This document shows positions 32,691 to 44,599 of a DNA stretch of 64,000 nucleotides, in pieces. A program made the translations under genes and the position numbers. Source of the DNA: Zopfochytrium polystomum. Its lineage: Eukaryota > Chytridiomycota > Chytridiomycetes > Chytridiales > Chytridiaceae. The notes beneath the pieces were generated by a model. It saw only the letters and a program-made list of their open reading frames with translations. It was not told where the DNA came from and did no database searches. Each line of letters begins with the position of its first letter. Positions within the stretch are counted from its first letter, which is position 1. The DNA lies in NCBI GenBank assembly GCA_025765615.1, contig JAIVFJ010000002.1, forward strand, positions 496,001 through 560,000. The letters are read 5' to 3'.

Positions 32691-34826
32691 TCAGATAAAG
32701 ATAGATTTTGGACGACCCACAACCCTGAGAAGAACGTAACCGACCGCCACCCACCCCACCGCGAGAGCCAGGATCGCCCCAATGTTGGCCCACTTGGAAA
32801 TGTCGTCAAGTCCAAAAAATGTCAGGACCTGGTCCCCAGACGAGTAGCACGCGGCGGATGACCCACAGTCAATGGGAAGGCCCTCGAACTCGTTGATCAT
32901 GTTGGCGCGGTAAGCAACTAATGGAGGGGGATTGCGTCAGACCGGAAATTGAAAATCAGAGATAAAGAAGGCAGTGCAACGCTCACAGTTGATGGGAGAG
33001 ATCCACTGGATGACTTTGAACGGGTACTTGATGTCCGAAGTGCTGACGACGCCGCCACCAAAGATCATAAATGTCAGCGCAACCAACGGCGCAATGACCT
33101 GCGACACCTGCAGGCTCGGCACGAGGACCGCAACCACGATTCCGTACGCCAGCGCAGCCATGGCGATCGCCCACTGCACCAGCATCCACACGAAAAAGTG
33201 GCCCACGCCGTCGTCGGTCCTCAGCCCCAGCATAAAGTACAGCGGCGCCGAGCTCAGCAGCGTCCACACGGTCGAATTCGCGACCTCGGCGGCGAGGCGG
33301 GACACAAAGAACGCCGAGGTCCTGTACGCGCCTGCGAAGCGCTCGCGACGGAGAATGGCGCGTTCGGTGGGGAAGAGATTGACGATGGGCAGCAGGTTCA
33401 TGAGCACGACGTTGATGGGCCAGAAGAAGAGGATGCCCGCGCGGTTGTTGATGCCGCGCTGGTCGCGCGCGAGGCGGAAGTAGCTGAAGCCAATGAGCAC
33501 CACGAGCGCGACGGTGCGCACCAGGGCCGCGATGAGCGTTGCGCGGTCGCGGAGCAGCTGAAGGAACGCGCGCTCGGTCAGCGTCGACGCTTCGTGGGAC
33601 CAGCCGTTGGGCCAGCGGTGGGATTCGGTGGGAATCGGCGCCGACGATTGGGGCACAGGCGGCGTGGAATCGGGCACTGTTAGGGCTCTGCTGAATGCCT
33701 GCTCCAGACTGCGCACACGCTGCCTGTCGGCTTCGATACCCGCCTCGTCCTTGGCCGTGTCGATGGTGAGAAGGTCCATGAAAAAGTCTGCCGGATTCTG
33801 ATGAGGTTTTGGCTCGTACCCAAGCTGTTCAAAGTGCTCCAGGGCACCATCGGGAGGGCCAAAGTACACTGTCGACCCGGCCGAAAGAAGGAGAATCTTG
33901 TCGAAAAGAGAGATGAGCTCCCAGGACGGTTGGTGCAGGGTCGCGACAGACATTCTTCCAGTGGCCACGACCGCGCCTTTGATGATCTCCATGAGGTAAA
34001 GAGACGTGTTGGAGTCAAGGCCTACATAATTTCCACAGATTAGTGTTAGAACAAAGTCATAGACGTGGGGTAAACTGAAGCAAACTCACCAGAGGTGGGC
34101 TCGTCCAGGAACAGAATCGGAGGCATCGTCACAAACTCCTGCGCGATTGCTGTGCGCTTCCGCTCTCCGCCTGAAATGCCACGCGTCACTGCGTCGCCGA
34201 TGCGGGTGTTGGCCGCGGACGACAGGCGGAGGCTTTTCAAGACGTCTTCAGCTCGAGCTCGGACATCTGCGGCGGAGTTCTCGGATGCAGGCAACCGAAG
34301 GCGAGCAGCATATTCGATGGTCTCGCGGACGGTGAGGTCGGGATACAGCACGTCATCTTGTTCGACGAACGCTGCTTGTCTCCGCCAGAGTTGAGGGTTT
34401 CGCGTTTCACCGTCCATGAGGATTTGGCCGTTCAGTTTTCCTGAAGACAGTCTTCCAGAAAGGGCTTTCCACGGAGCATTTGTTGATGAGTATTTGGAAA
34501 GGAAGTATGAGAATCCGTCCACTCGGGACAGTCAGCCAGCTTCACTTACCATTCAAAAGAGTTGTCTTGCCAGCTCCAGAACTCCCCATGATGGCGACCA
34601 TTTCACCGGATGCGACAGAGCCCGAGACGTTTTGCAAAATTTTACGGCCATTGCCGACCTCGTAGGACAGTTTGCGCCATTCAAAATTATGTGTGCCAGA
34701 CTTCAAGCTTGCAGTTCCGGCTGCCTCAATGTCAAACGGTACGATGTAACTGTCGACCTCGGCAGCTGTTGCCGTTGCGCTGGCCTTGGTGGCTATCGAA
34801 ATGCTATCGTTTTTTATCGAAGCCAT
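32691..34826 (-). CDS. Half-size ABCG (White-type) transporter, copy 1
   Basis: Exons 34826-34550, 34464-34090, 34021-32987 and 32917-32691 add up to 637 residues. The N-terminal ATPase domain has Walker A GSSGAGKTT, signature ISGGERKRT and Walker B ILFLDEPTSG, followed by the H-loop region ATLHQPSWE. About six membrane helices follow, including LIAALVRTVALVVLIGFSYF, INVVLMNLLPIVNLF and VSQVIAPLVALTFMIFGGGV, with a short C-terminal loop having Cys residues and a last helix ending GRPKSIFI. The NBD-TMD order is that of ABCG half transporters, which dimerise and export lipids, sterols or xenobiotics; substrate unknown. It is nearly identical to a second gene about 20 kb away over its last three exons, yet its first exon differs clearly. 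ATP12 lies 571 bp upstream. Confidence 0.93.
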
Positions 34827-35397
34827 TTTGAGTTGTGGGGTTTGGGTTTCAGTTGCAGAGGAAAGGGGGGGAATCGGTAGGTGTTGCTGTGAGACGAGGG
34901 GCTTGCCCCTGGCTGCACGCCCGCCCCTTTTTGTATGGAGCGAGGCGGCCTTCCTTTTCGCGCCGTTTGGAGCGGAAGCTTTGTAATGATGGCAGCGGGT
35001 TAATTCAGAGAGAGAGATGCTTACAACGAGTATATGGCCAATAATTGTTTCTTTGTGGGTGCGGTTGTTGGAGGGGACGAAAACGTTCGACGAATTGATT
35101 GCGGGAGCGGAGGCGGATTTTGCGCGCGGTGGGCGGCAAATTTGTTTTTCCCGATTCCCGCCAAAAGCGGAAAAATTTGGGCAGTCGCAGGATGATGAAT
35201 CTTCGTATTGTCAGTGTGTCCGGCTGGGTAATCGCAGTTTCAGGTTTCACATGGGCCGCCTCTATGCGCTGGCGCTTTCTTCGTAGCTGGCTTCTGGCGC
35301 GGCCTTTCTCAGTGAATGGCACGGCACTAGACACAACCGATGAACAACGAAGCGATGAATCCTTGAATAAGTCTACACACAACTTCGATATTGGTTT
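34827..35397. other. promoter region of half-size ABCG copy 1
   Basis: This 570-bp region shares diverged blocks with the flank upstream of copy 2, for example GGAGCGGAAGCTTT versus GGAGCGGAGGCTTT and a shared GCGGGTTAATT, but is not near-identical. Confidence 0.5.
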
Positions 35398-36571
35398 TCA
35401 TTGATTCCTTTCGCGGAAACTAGCGTCGAGCAGCGCGCATACGACGCTGCCCAGATCCTTCCTAACCTTCTCAAGGTCAACATCGTGCGCTGGAAAAATC
35501 ACACCTGGTTAGCAACAGAGCATGCGTGAGCGGCGTCACACTGCCCTCACCATCCTCAACCTCTCCCCATCGATCGATTTGTGCTGTTAGCTCCACCCGC
35601 GAAGCCTGCGTCGCGAATTCAACACCAATCTCCCGCTTGACCAGCGCCAGTGCGATCAAAAAAGACTTTGACGTCATCACGGCTCGCTCGAAAGCTTGCA
35701 TGAAAGAACGATAGATTCGTGGGGAAGAGTGAATCTATGGCTGAACTTTCGGGAGTAACGAGTTTTAACTGCCTACCTGCGAGCTCCAAAGGTGTCATGG
35801 TCTGCAACTCTTTCCGAAAAACGTCCACAGTCTTGTCGTCTTGCCGAATGCTCATAATTGAATATGTTTTGTTGACATTGACGCCAAACTCGCGGTTCGC
35901 CCAATCGATAATGCTGTTCCAGTATTTGTTCTGCAATTCTACGGGTGCGTTTTCTTCCGATTCGTCCTGGTGGTAGCTGCATTCAGTTGAGAAAAGAGTA
36001 GCAGCGGATTAAGATCTACAGTATCCATGCTGACTGAAAGTCGAACATCCATACCAAACAGAATCCGTGTGCAAATACCGCAACAAGTTTTCGATGACTT
36101 CATCGCGCACTTCAGCGATCGACTGCGTTCCGCGCACAACGAGCGACGTCTATCGTTGTTGAGAATACTCAGGTGAGGCAGGACTACTTTTGTGAAGCAA
36201 GACGCAAACGTACAACTGGAAGCGACGACGACTTGATCAGCCCCGGCTGACCCTCCCACTCTCCAGCAACGAGACTCGCAAGAAGCGGGTACTGCGGCGG
36301 CACAACGATCTCGGATCCTCCCGGCGATTTCAGGGTCCGCTTGTCAAGGAATATCCGGAATCCTGGATGGATCGGTAGTCAGCACTAGCAAAAGGCGGAC
36401 ATCCACTGAATAGCCGAGCCGACTCGAACCATCTGGCTTTTCAACGGTCGACACCGTCTTCCAAAACCGTGGGAGAGACTGCGGCGCCTCGGATACGCCG
36501 CCGGGGGAGGAGCTCGCCGACGACGCGAGCCGTCTGATCGCTGTGCGAAGGAAAGAGACTTGTCGAAACAT
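35398..36571 (-). CDS. ATP12: Mitochondrial F1-ATPase assembly factor ATP12
   Basis: ATP12/ATPAF2 is a matrix chaperone that binds the F1 alpha subunit during ATP synthase assembly. The first in-frame ATG at 36571 gives MFRQVSFLRTAIRRLASSAS, a good mitochondrial presequence. After an intron comes FRIFLDKRTLKSPGGSEIVV, then YPLLASLVAGEWEGQ, LLRYLHTDSVC, NSIIDWANREFGVNVNKTYS and the C-terminal AFERAVMTSKSFLIALALVK, with the final exon giving IFPAHDVDLEKVRKDLG. These match the human protein block by block (FxIxLDxRxLKTP, AxEWD, WDPIIEWAEKRYGV, LGLIDLRL). Six or so exons are separated by short introns, one of them with a GTGAGT donor near 35550. The mS34 stop lies only 37 bp upstream on the same strand. 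Confidence 0.9.
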
Positions 36572-36608
36572 TTGTTCATGTGCTGTCTGCACTGCCACGC
36601 ACCACCCA

Positions 36609-37139
36609 TCACTTTATTCCCAATTTGCTTTTGATCTGCTGGGCCTCTGCTGGCTGCAGGTGGAGTCGCCAAGCGTCATCGATGTTGCTTATTTGCACTG
36701 GCCGTCTGGATTGCTTGCCTAAGAGCAAAGACGTTTAAGCAAAGGTCAGCGGAAGGCAGGTCGACTTTCGCACATTGGCAACGGTTTTCGTTGCCTCACC
36801 TCGAACTGTTCGCAGCCCAAAGACCTGCCCGGAACGAAAGTTCTGCGAGATTTCAAAAATGTTACTGAGCTTTTGAGCGGGGGGGAGAACGGGAGGGTGG
36901 ACGGGGGAAGGCTGAGAAGCATGATCCTGCGAACGCACCCCATTTGGGTAATCGACGCGGGTTATTGTCCAGAACGAGTCCAGCTTGCCGTGGGTGAAAT
37001 CGGCGACTGGAATCACTCGGGCGCCAACACCGTGGTTTTCCATGGGAGTCAGAAGCTTGAGAAGCGTGCGCGATGAGCTGTAGCCGCCCTTCAAGAACAC
37101 AGGGCGGACTCCCCACAGCTCTCTGATGATCGTTGCCAT
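36609..37139 (-). CDS. Mitochondrial small-subunit ribosomal protein mS34-like
   Basis: Exons 37139-36939, 36842-36800 and 36718-36609 add up to 117 residues with correct phases. The protein begins MATIIRELWGVRPVFLKGGY and continues SSRTLLKLLTPMENHGVGA, DSFWTITRVDYPNG and SGQVFGLRTVRGKQSRRP. The GVGA and WxITRV...G..W/FG.RTxRG pattern resembles mitochondrial ribosomal protein S34 and its fungal relatives; this match is from memory. No obvious cleavable presequence is present, though the short basic N-terminus could serve. It is transcribed divergently from IMP4, with only 72 bp between the start codons, and its stop lies 37 bp from the ATG of ATP12. Its neighbours are thus a second mitochondrial gene and a ribosome-biogenesis gene. 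Confidence 0.7.
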
Positions 37140-37211
37140 TGCTTGTCCACTCGATTTGACAAGGCCGTGATCGATCGGGCACCAACAAAAAGAAAGAAAG
37201 AAAGCAAAAGG
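37140..37211. promoter_or_regulatory. 72-bp bidirectional promoter between mS34 and IMP4
   Basis: The ATGs of the minus-strand mS34 gene (37139) and the plus-strand IMP4 gene (37212) are 72 bp apart. The gap contains a GATCGATC core and a purine-rich AAGAAAGAAAGAAAGC stretch. Both 5' UTRs and both promoters must fit here or overlap the opposite gene. Confidence 0.75.
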
Positions 37212-38539
37212 ATGAACCGGCGAGAGACGAGGTTGCGGCGGGACTACCTCTACCGCAAGTCGCTTGAAACCAAGGAGCGACAGATCTACGAAAGGAAACA
37301 ACGCATTAAAGAGGCGCTCACCAGTTGAGTAACCGTGTTCCAGTTCGGCTTCCCATGGTCGTCGCTCGCGCCCCTAACCAGTACCACGAACTTAGGCGGT
37401 AAACCAATTCCTTCCGACCTTCGCAAGGAGGCGACTCTATTGAAGAAAGACTTCTTCTACGATGAGAGCCAAACAAGTATGTTTCAATCGATAAATCTTT
37501 GGCTTCTATGTTTTAACCTTTGTCCAATCAGCGCCAACGACACACATCGACGACGAGTACTCATTCGCCGGAGTTGCGGACCCCAAAATTCTCATTACCA
37601 CTTCTCGTGATCCAAGCAGTCGATTGCAGCAATTTGCAAAGGTTTGTTTGGCCGAGAGCCATAGCAGCTGTACGCTGAGCACCGTCCTTTTCGCTCAATT
37701 CGCCATTGGCGCATGCAGGAGATGCGCCTCGTCTTTCCCAATTCACAACGCATAAACCGTGGTCGCTACGTAATGAAGGATATTTGCGACGCCTGCAGAG
37801 CAAACGAAGTAACGGATCTTGTCATTATTCACGAGCACCGTGGACAGCCTGGTTAGTCGGTGAAACTCGACTGCCCGCGTTGGAATCTGGTGCTTATCGT
37901 CAATCTCCCCAGATGGCATTGTTATCAGCCATTTCCCGTACGGCCCGACTGCGTACTTTTCCCTCCACAATGTTGTTCTTCGCCATGATATTCCTGACCG
38001 AGGGACCGTCTCCGAGCAGTACCCACACCTCATTTTCAACAACTTCAATTCCAAAATCGGCCTGAGGGTAAGTGGTTTCGCCAACGCGCGGTTATTTCGC
38101 TTATTCGAACCGCATTCACAGATTCAAAGCATTTTGAAGTACTTGTTTCCCGTCCCAAAGGAGGACAGCAAACGGACGATGACGTTTTCGAACGAAAACG
38201 ATTTCATCTCGTTCCGGTGTGTGTTCGTCTCTAATAATGAAAAGAATGAGCCCATGCCTTACACACCGTGCGCAGGCATCACGTTTTCTACAAGACTGGG
38301 AAGGATGTCACCCTTTCCGAAGTTGGTCCGCGGTTCGAGATGAGAGGTGAGACCGACGCCGCTTTGTTTGCTTTGACGAGCCCACGCCTGATCCGCGCAT
38401 GCGCTCGTTATTGCGCACCTCTTTCTCTCAAGCGTACGAAGTGAAGCTGGGGACTATAGAAGACGATGCGACTGCCGACACGGAGTGGGTCCACCGGCCC
38501 TACTCCAATGCGGCGAGAAAAGGGAGGACTGTTTTGTGA
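37212..38539 (+). CDS. IMP4: U3 snoRNP protein IMP4 (Brix domain)
   Basis: IMP4 is a Brix-domain subunit of the small-subunit processome needed for early 18S rRNA processing in the nucleolus. Eight exons (37212-37323, 37396-37476, 37532-37641, 37719-37851, 37913-38067, 38122-38216, 38276-38346, 38433-38539) give 287 residues, the same size as human IMP4. The start [19 protein letters not shown] matches the family N-terminus. Further blocks are [85 protein letters not shown] and the ending [18 protein letters not shown]. All junctions are GT-AG with consistent phase. Introns are very short (about 55-85 nt). The next gene, a full-size ABCG, starts only 87 bp after the stop. Confidence 0.95.
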
Positions 38540-38626
38540 TTGTCTGAGAAGGCGATCAACAGCAACAAATGAATGTTTTTATCCTTGCGAAGACAGAAAC
38601 TTTACTGTGTCCGAAGACAAAACTAA

Positions 38627-41600
38627 ATGGCAACATCCGAGCCGACGGACTTGGGGCGGGCTGCCTCCGATGACGTCGCGCCAGCAGAGCCGGCAGATGT
38701 CGCCGCCCCAGGTGCCAACTCCAACGGCGATCCTCGTTAGTTGACGTCCTCTTCTTTCCGCGCACGCCTTGCATACTCTAACGAGCCTGCACGCATGCCG
38801 CAGATCTAAATAACGGGGAACAGGGAGGCAATATTGGCACGATTGAGCCCATCAGCGTCGAGGCGAGGGATCTGTCCATTCATGTCGCCCTTTCAACGGC
38901 GTCGAGATTTACCAAGCGGGTGCGATCTAATGAGGCCACTGCCTCCACCGCCACCACAGTCTCGAGCAGCGTCCTCACGATTTTGAGCAACGTCAGCCTC
39001 GCGGTTCCCCCAGGGCAGCTCATGGCCATCATGGGTGGTTCTGGTTCGGGAAAGACAACCCTGCTCAATGCGCTAGCTGGACGCGCCCTCCACCGCAGCC
39101 GCATCTCTGGCGAAATCCTGTTCAACAACCAGTCGCCGGAGCGCTTCATCCGCAGACGCCTCGTCGCTTATGTCCAGCAACAGGACATGCTACTGCCGTA
39201 CTTGACGGTTCGCGATACGCTTCGGTACGCTGCGAGACTGCGATTGCCGCGTTCCCTGTCCCGAAAGGAGAAAGACGCGGTGGTGGAGAGCGTTATCTTG
39301 GAGCTCGGTCTCAAGGAGTGCGCTGACACACTCGTCGGAGATGACTGGAGGAAAGGCATCTCGGGAGGGGAGAAGCGGCGAGTCTCGTGAGTGATTCCTA
39401 CCCTTTCTGAAATGTGATTGACGTTTACGCTCAGGGTCGGCGTCCAACTTCTCCTCAACCCTTCGCTCATCTTCATGGACGAGCCGACAACGGGCTTGGA
39501 CGCCTTCTCGGCGCTCTCCCTCATCGAGACCCTGAAACAGCTCTGCTGTCGCGGCCGCACCATTATCATCTCAATCCACCAGCCGCGGTCCGACATCTTC
39601 AATGCCTGCGAGCACGTGACACTGCTCACACGCGGTCGGCTAGCCTACTCCGGCCCGCGCGAAGGAGCTGTTGACTTTGTCAAGCTCGCCGGCCGCGCCG
39701 AGCTTCCCGCGGAAGGAGTTAACGGCGCCGACTTCCTCGTCGACGTCACCAGCGTTGACGACCGCACGCCCGAGGCAGAACGGCTGAGCCGCGAGCGGGT
39801 GGACGGCGTCGTTGCCATGTGGGCGGAACAAAGTAAAGCAGGCAAGGATGCTGCAGGCTCGACACAGCCTGTCAGCGTCGACAAGAAGCCCGCCGACTCT
39901 CCAGCCACCAAAATCGATGCTGGAGTCAGCCGCGGCTCTCCTGCTAGCGCTTCTTTCTTCGAGCAAGTATACATTCTCACGGGCCGGGTTGTTGCAAACC
40001 TCTATGAGGACCGCATATCTCTCTATGGAACGGTGACGGAAATTCTAATCATGTCAATCGCCATTGGCGCCATCTTCTATCGTCTGGACCAATCTGCAGC
40101 CGGCGTGCTGGGCCGAAAGTCGGCATTGTACTCTTGCTGCGCCTTGCAGTGTTATATGAGTCTCATGTTCACGGTTTGGAAAGCTTGCGGCGAGCTTCGA
40201 GTGTTTGACCGTGAACGGGCTGATAAGATGTACTCCGTGCCGGCATATATGATAGCCTGGTTTACGGTAAACGGAGTAGTTTATGCAATTCTTTCTGTTC
40301 TCTTTTCAGTAATCATAGTAAGTTGGTTTACTGCGCATTCAGTTTCCTTTGGTATTTGCTGCTGCTTGCTTCTAATTGTCTCTTTTTGGCTGGAAAAGTA
40401 CTTTATGATTGGATTACGAACGGACGATCTCGGCCACCACTTGGGGATAACGACCCTTGCCATCATGCTTATGCAACTCGTGACGTAAGTTGCGGTTGCT
40501 AGCGATTGCTTTTTCTTTGTGTTGTCGATTTAAAGCTGTATCATACATTATTAGGCTCGCTTACGGTTTCCTTTGCGCGTCAATCAACCGCGAATTTGGC
40601 GCCGCTTCTACCATCGGCAACGCGTTCTACACATTTCTTTGCCTCTCGTCAGGATTCTTCATTTCACTTGATGTGATTCCTGTCTACCTTCGATGGTTTC
40701 AAACAATCGCCTATATCACGTATGGCATGCGTCTTCTCGTCAGCAATGAGTTTTCGGGCAACTCCTACGACTGCGATGGCCAAGGTTGCAACGGGGACGC
40801 AGTGGTTCGCAGTCTAGGATTCCAGCCTGGAGAGGTGGTTGGGCCCGTTGGTGGCATGATTGCCATTCTTGCGGTGAAAGTCTTACTTGCGGGTGTTCTT
40901 CTGCAACTTGGAGTTGGAAGCGGGGCAAAGGTGGCTGGCACAGTTATGGGGAGCAAGGAAGAAAGAGCAGTCATTGGAAATGGCGCAGAAGACTCGGCTG
41001 TCGTCGCAGTGGAGTCTCTCCTTGACACTCCGAGCGTCAGCGTTACCATCGATGCGCTTTCATTGACCTTTCAAAGCGCTGGCCGTCGTTTCCAGCGAGG
41101 TGACGCTGGTGTCTCTTCCAAACCAATCCTCCGCGAGATATCGGCAACCTTCCGACCCGGCCAAGTGGCTGCCATCCTTGGGGCTTCCGGGGCTGGCAAA
41201 TCAACCCTGCTGCAACTCCTTCATGCTCGGCAGCCGACGCCGCCAGCAGGAGTTGTACCTGTCAGGACCGGAACCATGCTGCATAACGGGACAGAGATAT
41301 CGCGGGAGCAAGTCGCCGCTTGCACTGCCTCGGTGCGGCAAGATGACACCCACCTTCTCCCTGCGCTGACCGCCCGCGAAACTCTGCAGTACGCCGCGCA
41401 AATCCGCCTCCCAGCGACTATGACCAAGAAAGAAAAACTTCTGCGCGCAGAGGAGGTTCTTGTTGAGCTGGGCCTCAAGACGTGCGCAGATACGCTGGTC
41501 GGTGGTGGCCTGGTCAAGGGCCTTTCCGGCGGAGAAAAGCGGCGCCTCTCGGTCGGCCTCGCCATGCTGACGAACCCGTCGGTGCTCCTCCTCGACGAGC

Positions 41601-42965
41601 CCACATCGGGTCTCGACGCCGCCACGGCCCGCCAGATGATGGAGACGCTCCGGAAGCTTGCGGCATCGGGCAAAACCGTCGTCTGCACGATCCACCAGCC
41701 GCGATCGGACATCTTTCCTATGTTTGATAGGGTGCTGCTCCTCGCCCGCGGCGGCCGAGTCGTTTACGAAGGCCCGGCGAGAGGACTTGTGTCGCACTTG
41801 GAAAGCGCTTCGGGCGTGTCGTGCCCGCTGCTCACGAACCCGGCGGATTTCGCACTGGATGTGAGCTCTGTGGACTTGAGAAATCAGGAGGCGGAGGATG
41901 CGTCTCGGGCGAGGGTGGCGCGCATGGTCGAGATATGGACGGCGCGGCGGGGAGACTCCATTGCGCCACAGTCGATCGTCCCGGTAGTGGGTCCTTCCCC
42001 AAACCTAACGCGGGGTGACAGATCACCAAGCACCGGCAGTAGAACTGGAAGGAAGAACGGTCCAATCAAAGCCTCTCAGAACCGACTGTCGTTCTGGCGG
42101 GTGCTGCCGCTTCTGATTTCTCGAAGTATGCTGAACCTTTGCCGACAACCCGGATTGGTATCGGGATGGCTCGTTCAGGTTGGCTTTCTGGCAGTTGTCT
42201 TGACCATGTACTTTGTCCACCTGGGAAACAATCAGACGAGCGTCACAAGCCTGATAGGGCTTATGGTGAGTGCAAGACTTTTTGCTTTACCTGTTAAGTG
42301 CACTTAACTTTGATGCCTCTCCACAGCTTCAAACGAGCTCAGTTGTCTTCATCGGCATGCTAAACAACCTCGCAATTTACCCGCAAGAGCTACTTCTCTT
42401 TCGCTTTGAGCACCAAGACAACGCCTACAGCACGGATGCCTTTTTTTGGACCTGTCTCATCGTGGCCCTCCCCTTTGAACTGATCTCAAGCCTTCTCTTC
42501 GCCATCCTCTATGTTTACGCGATTGGCACTCGTGCCAGCCCCGTGTCCATCCTATTTACCATCTTCTTCTACCTCCACTCTGGCGAGAGCCTCGGCCTCG
42601 CCTTCTGCACTTTCATCGCGCAGCCGGGCTTCTCCGTCCAGATCGTGTCCGCCATCATCATGGTCCTCACCGCAATGCAGGGCTTCCTGGCGGTGCGGAT
42701 GCCCGCGATCATCACCGCCATCAACTACCTGTCACCGATGCGCTACGGCGCGCGGGCCGTCGCCATCGAAACCCTGAGCGGTCTCCAGCTGACCTGCGAC
42801 CCGGGAGAGGTGTGCCAGTACCGCGCCGGCGAGGACGTGCTGGCGCTGCTCGAGTTCCCGGCGGGGAACAGAGAGCTGTGGACGCAGGTTGGGATTTTGC
42901 TGGTGTGCGTTGTTGCTTACAGGGCTGTTGCCTTTGCCGTGATGAAGTGGAAGCTTGGTGCGTGA
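38627..42965 (+). CDS. Full-size ABCG transporter, two complete White-like halves
   Basis: Exons 38627-38735, 38804-39386, 39435-40317, 40399-40484, 40555-42265 and 42327-42965 add up to 1336 residues. The layout is NBD-TMD-NBD-TMD. Half one has Walker A GGSGSGKTT, signature ISGGEKRRVS and Walker B LIFMDEPTTG. Half two has GASGAGKST, LSGGEKRRLS and VLLLDEPTSG. Both ATP sites therefore look intact, unlike the asymmetric PDR-type full-size ABCG pumps. Each half has helices and a terminal extracellular loop with Cys (DCDGQGCNGD and TCDPGEVCQY). Splicing at 40318-40398 restores the conserved YFMIGLRTDD block. It probably exports lipids or xenobiotics at the plasma membrane; substrate is unknown. 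Its start lies 87 bp after the IMP4 stop on the same strand. Confidence 0.93.
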
Positions 42966-44599
42966 GGAGGCGTGCTATGAATGGCCGTTATTCACTCTCT
43001 TTGCCTCCTGAACTTTGGTTACTCTTGTTAATTGGAATCCCTTGCTTATGTCTATATCACTTTGCGTTCAACCACGACTCTATGCGCTCTTCCCTGTTAC
43101 TTTTAGAAAACTTGCCGTTTCCTTCTTTCGTCTTGTTGAACGATGGAGAATGTAATTGCTTCACCAACACTCGGCACGACAAAATTTGCACCAATCGTGC
43201 AACGATGCTTCCATTCTCCAAATCCCCAAAACTTTGCCCCCACGGTGCATTGCCAATAAAAAGAAACGACATCAGAACAAAAGATAATGCATCGGCTGTA
43301 AAACGAGCAACGTGAAAGAAGAGCTCCGCCTAACTGCAATTTGCCAGAAGTATTATAAACCACAACAAATGCCGAGATGATACATGCGTCTACTGGTAGA
43401 AGAGATTATCGCAGTGCGGAGCGAGATGACCGTAGCAGCCACACGCCTCGCATACAACACTTTCCGAATGCAAAATAGCACTTTGCGACTGCAGTGGATA
43501 TCCCCTTGCTGATGTGCTGAATCTTCTTCCAAAGCCAGAAGGCGCGGCACCTTGGCCCAAACTGCGGTGTGGCCGCGTGTATGGGGAGGCGAGAAAACAA
43601 AGGCAGATCCATCAGTTTGACTTGCCACAAGGCAATTTGTTCCCCTTTCTGCCACCCAACAAGAAACCTGCATCGCTAAAGTTGCTTACCGTTCTCTGCG
43701 CCTCCAACTGGGTCGAAAATTAAGAAGCCAGCTGTGGCCAAAGATTTGTAACCTTTTCAACTACTACATCACGGTGACTTGCGACTGTCGACAACTGCCG
43801 CTCCGCTGAGACTTTGCAACAGCGGCAGGGCCTGATCTGGCACTGGGACAAAACAAGCGCCATTCCCGGAGTGTTCGAACATTAAAGAGTTTTTTTCGCA
43901 TTTTAGCTGGATCAAAGGATTCGCGCTATTTTTCTTTGGGCCCTCCGTGCTGCTTGACGTTACGACGGCATCTTTGATCTCGGAGGGCCTTGCTTGGCTG
44001 CAGCGCAAAGCGCTTGCAATGGGCGATTTCTTGTCCTTGTTGATATGGCTGGATGAATATTAACACAACGTGAAATCGTCAATAAATGACCATTTCCAAC
44101 CAACCGGCGGGATTGAACTTACGCTGAAAATCAAGCTTCACTTGCGCACAAACAGCGAGAACGACAACGCTGTGTTTTGGATTTTGCTGTGCGTTCACAT
44201 TTTGGTTCGTGACTTCATTCTATACTTCAAGAATCAAAAAGAGATAAATTGAGAGCAAAACGAACCATCAAGGTATCATCATCATCGTGTGCCGGGTTTC
44301 TGTGGCATCTTATGCGAAGCGCAACCGTTGGCGAGGCGTCAACCTGGACTGCGGCAGCGGCTCGCCTCCCGAGACCCTCGTCCGCTCGTTTTTCCCCCTC
44401 CCTTTAACTGCTTTCGTTGGCAGCTTGCTGCCCGGGAGTCCGGCGTTTGCTTCATCTTCCGGCTTCTTCGTTCCTCTTTCGAACGTTCTTCGGTGCACGC
44501 AATTCCGAAACAAGGCAGGCGTCAGAACGCACGCAGACAAACAGCCACTGCGCTTGGGTCATCGATGGACCGCTTTTTTGAAAGAAATCGGCAACACAC
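42966..44599. other. intergenic region, AT-richer
   Basis: 1.6 kb between the full-size ABCG and the discoidin-like gene. Short frames are present on both strands, none with splice support or family motifs. AATAAA-like hexamers near 43255 and 44055 could serve as poly(A) signals. Confidence 0.4.

Noticed and set aside
36344..36598. Start of ATP12 at 36598
   Set aside because: The codon there is GTG; the first ATG is 36571, which also gives a good mitochondrial presequence.
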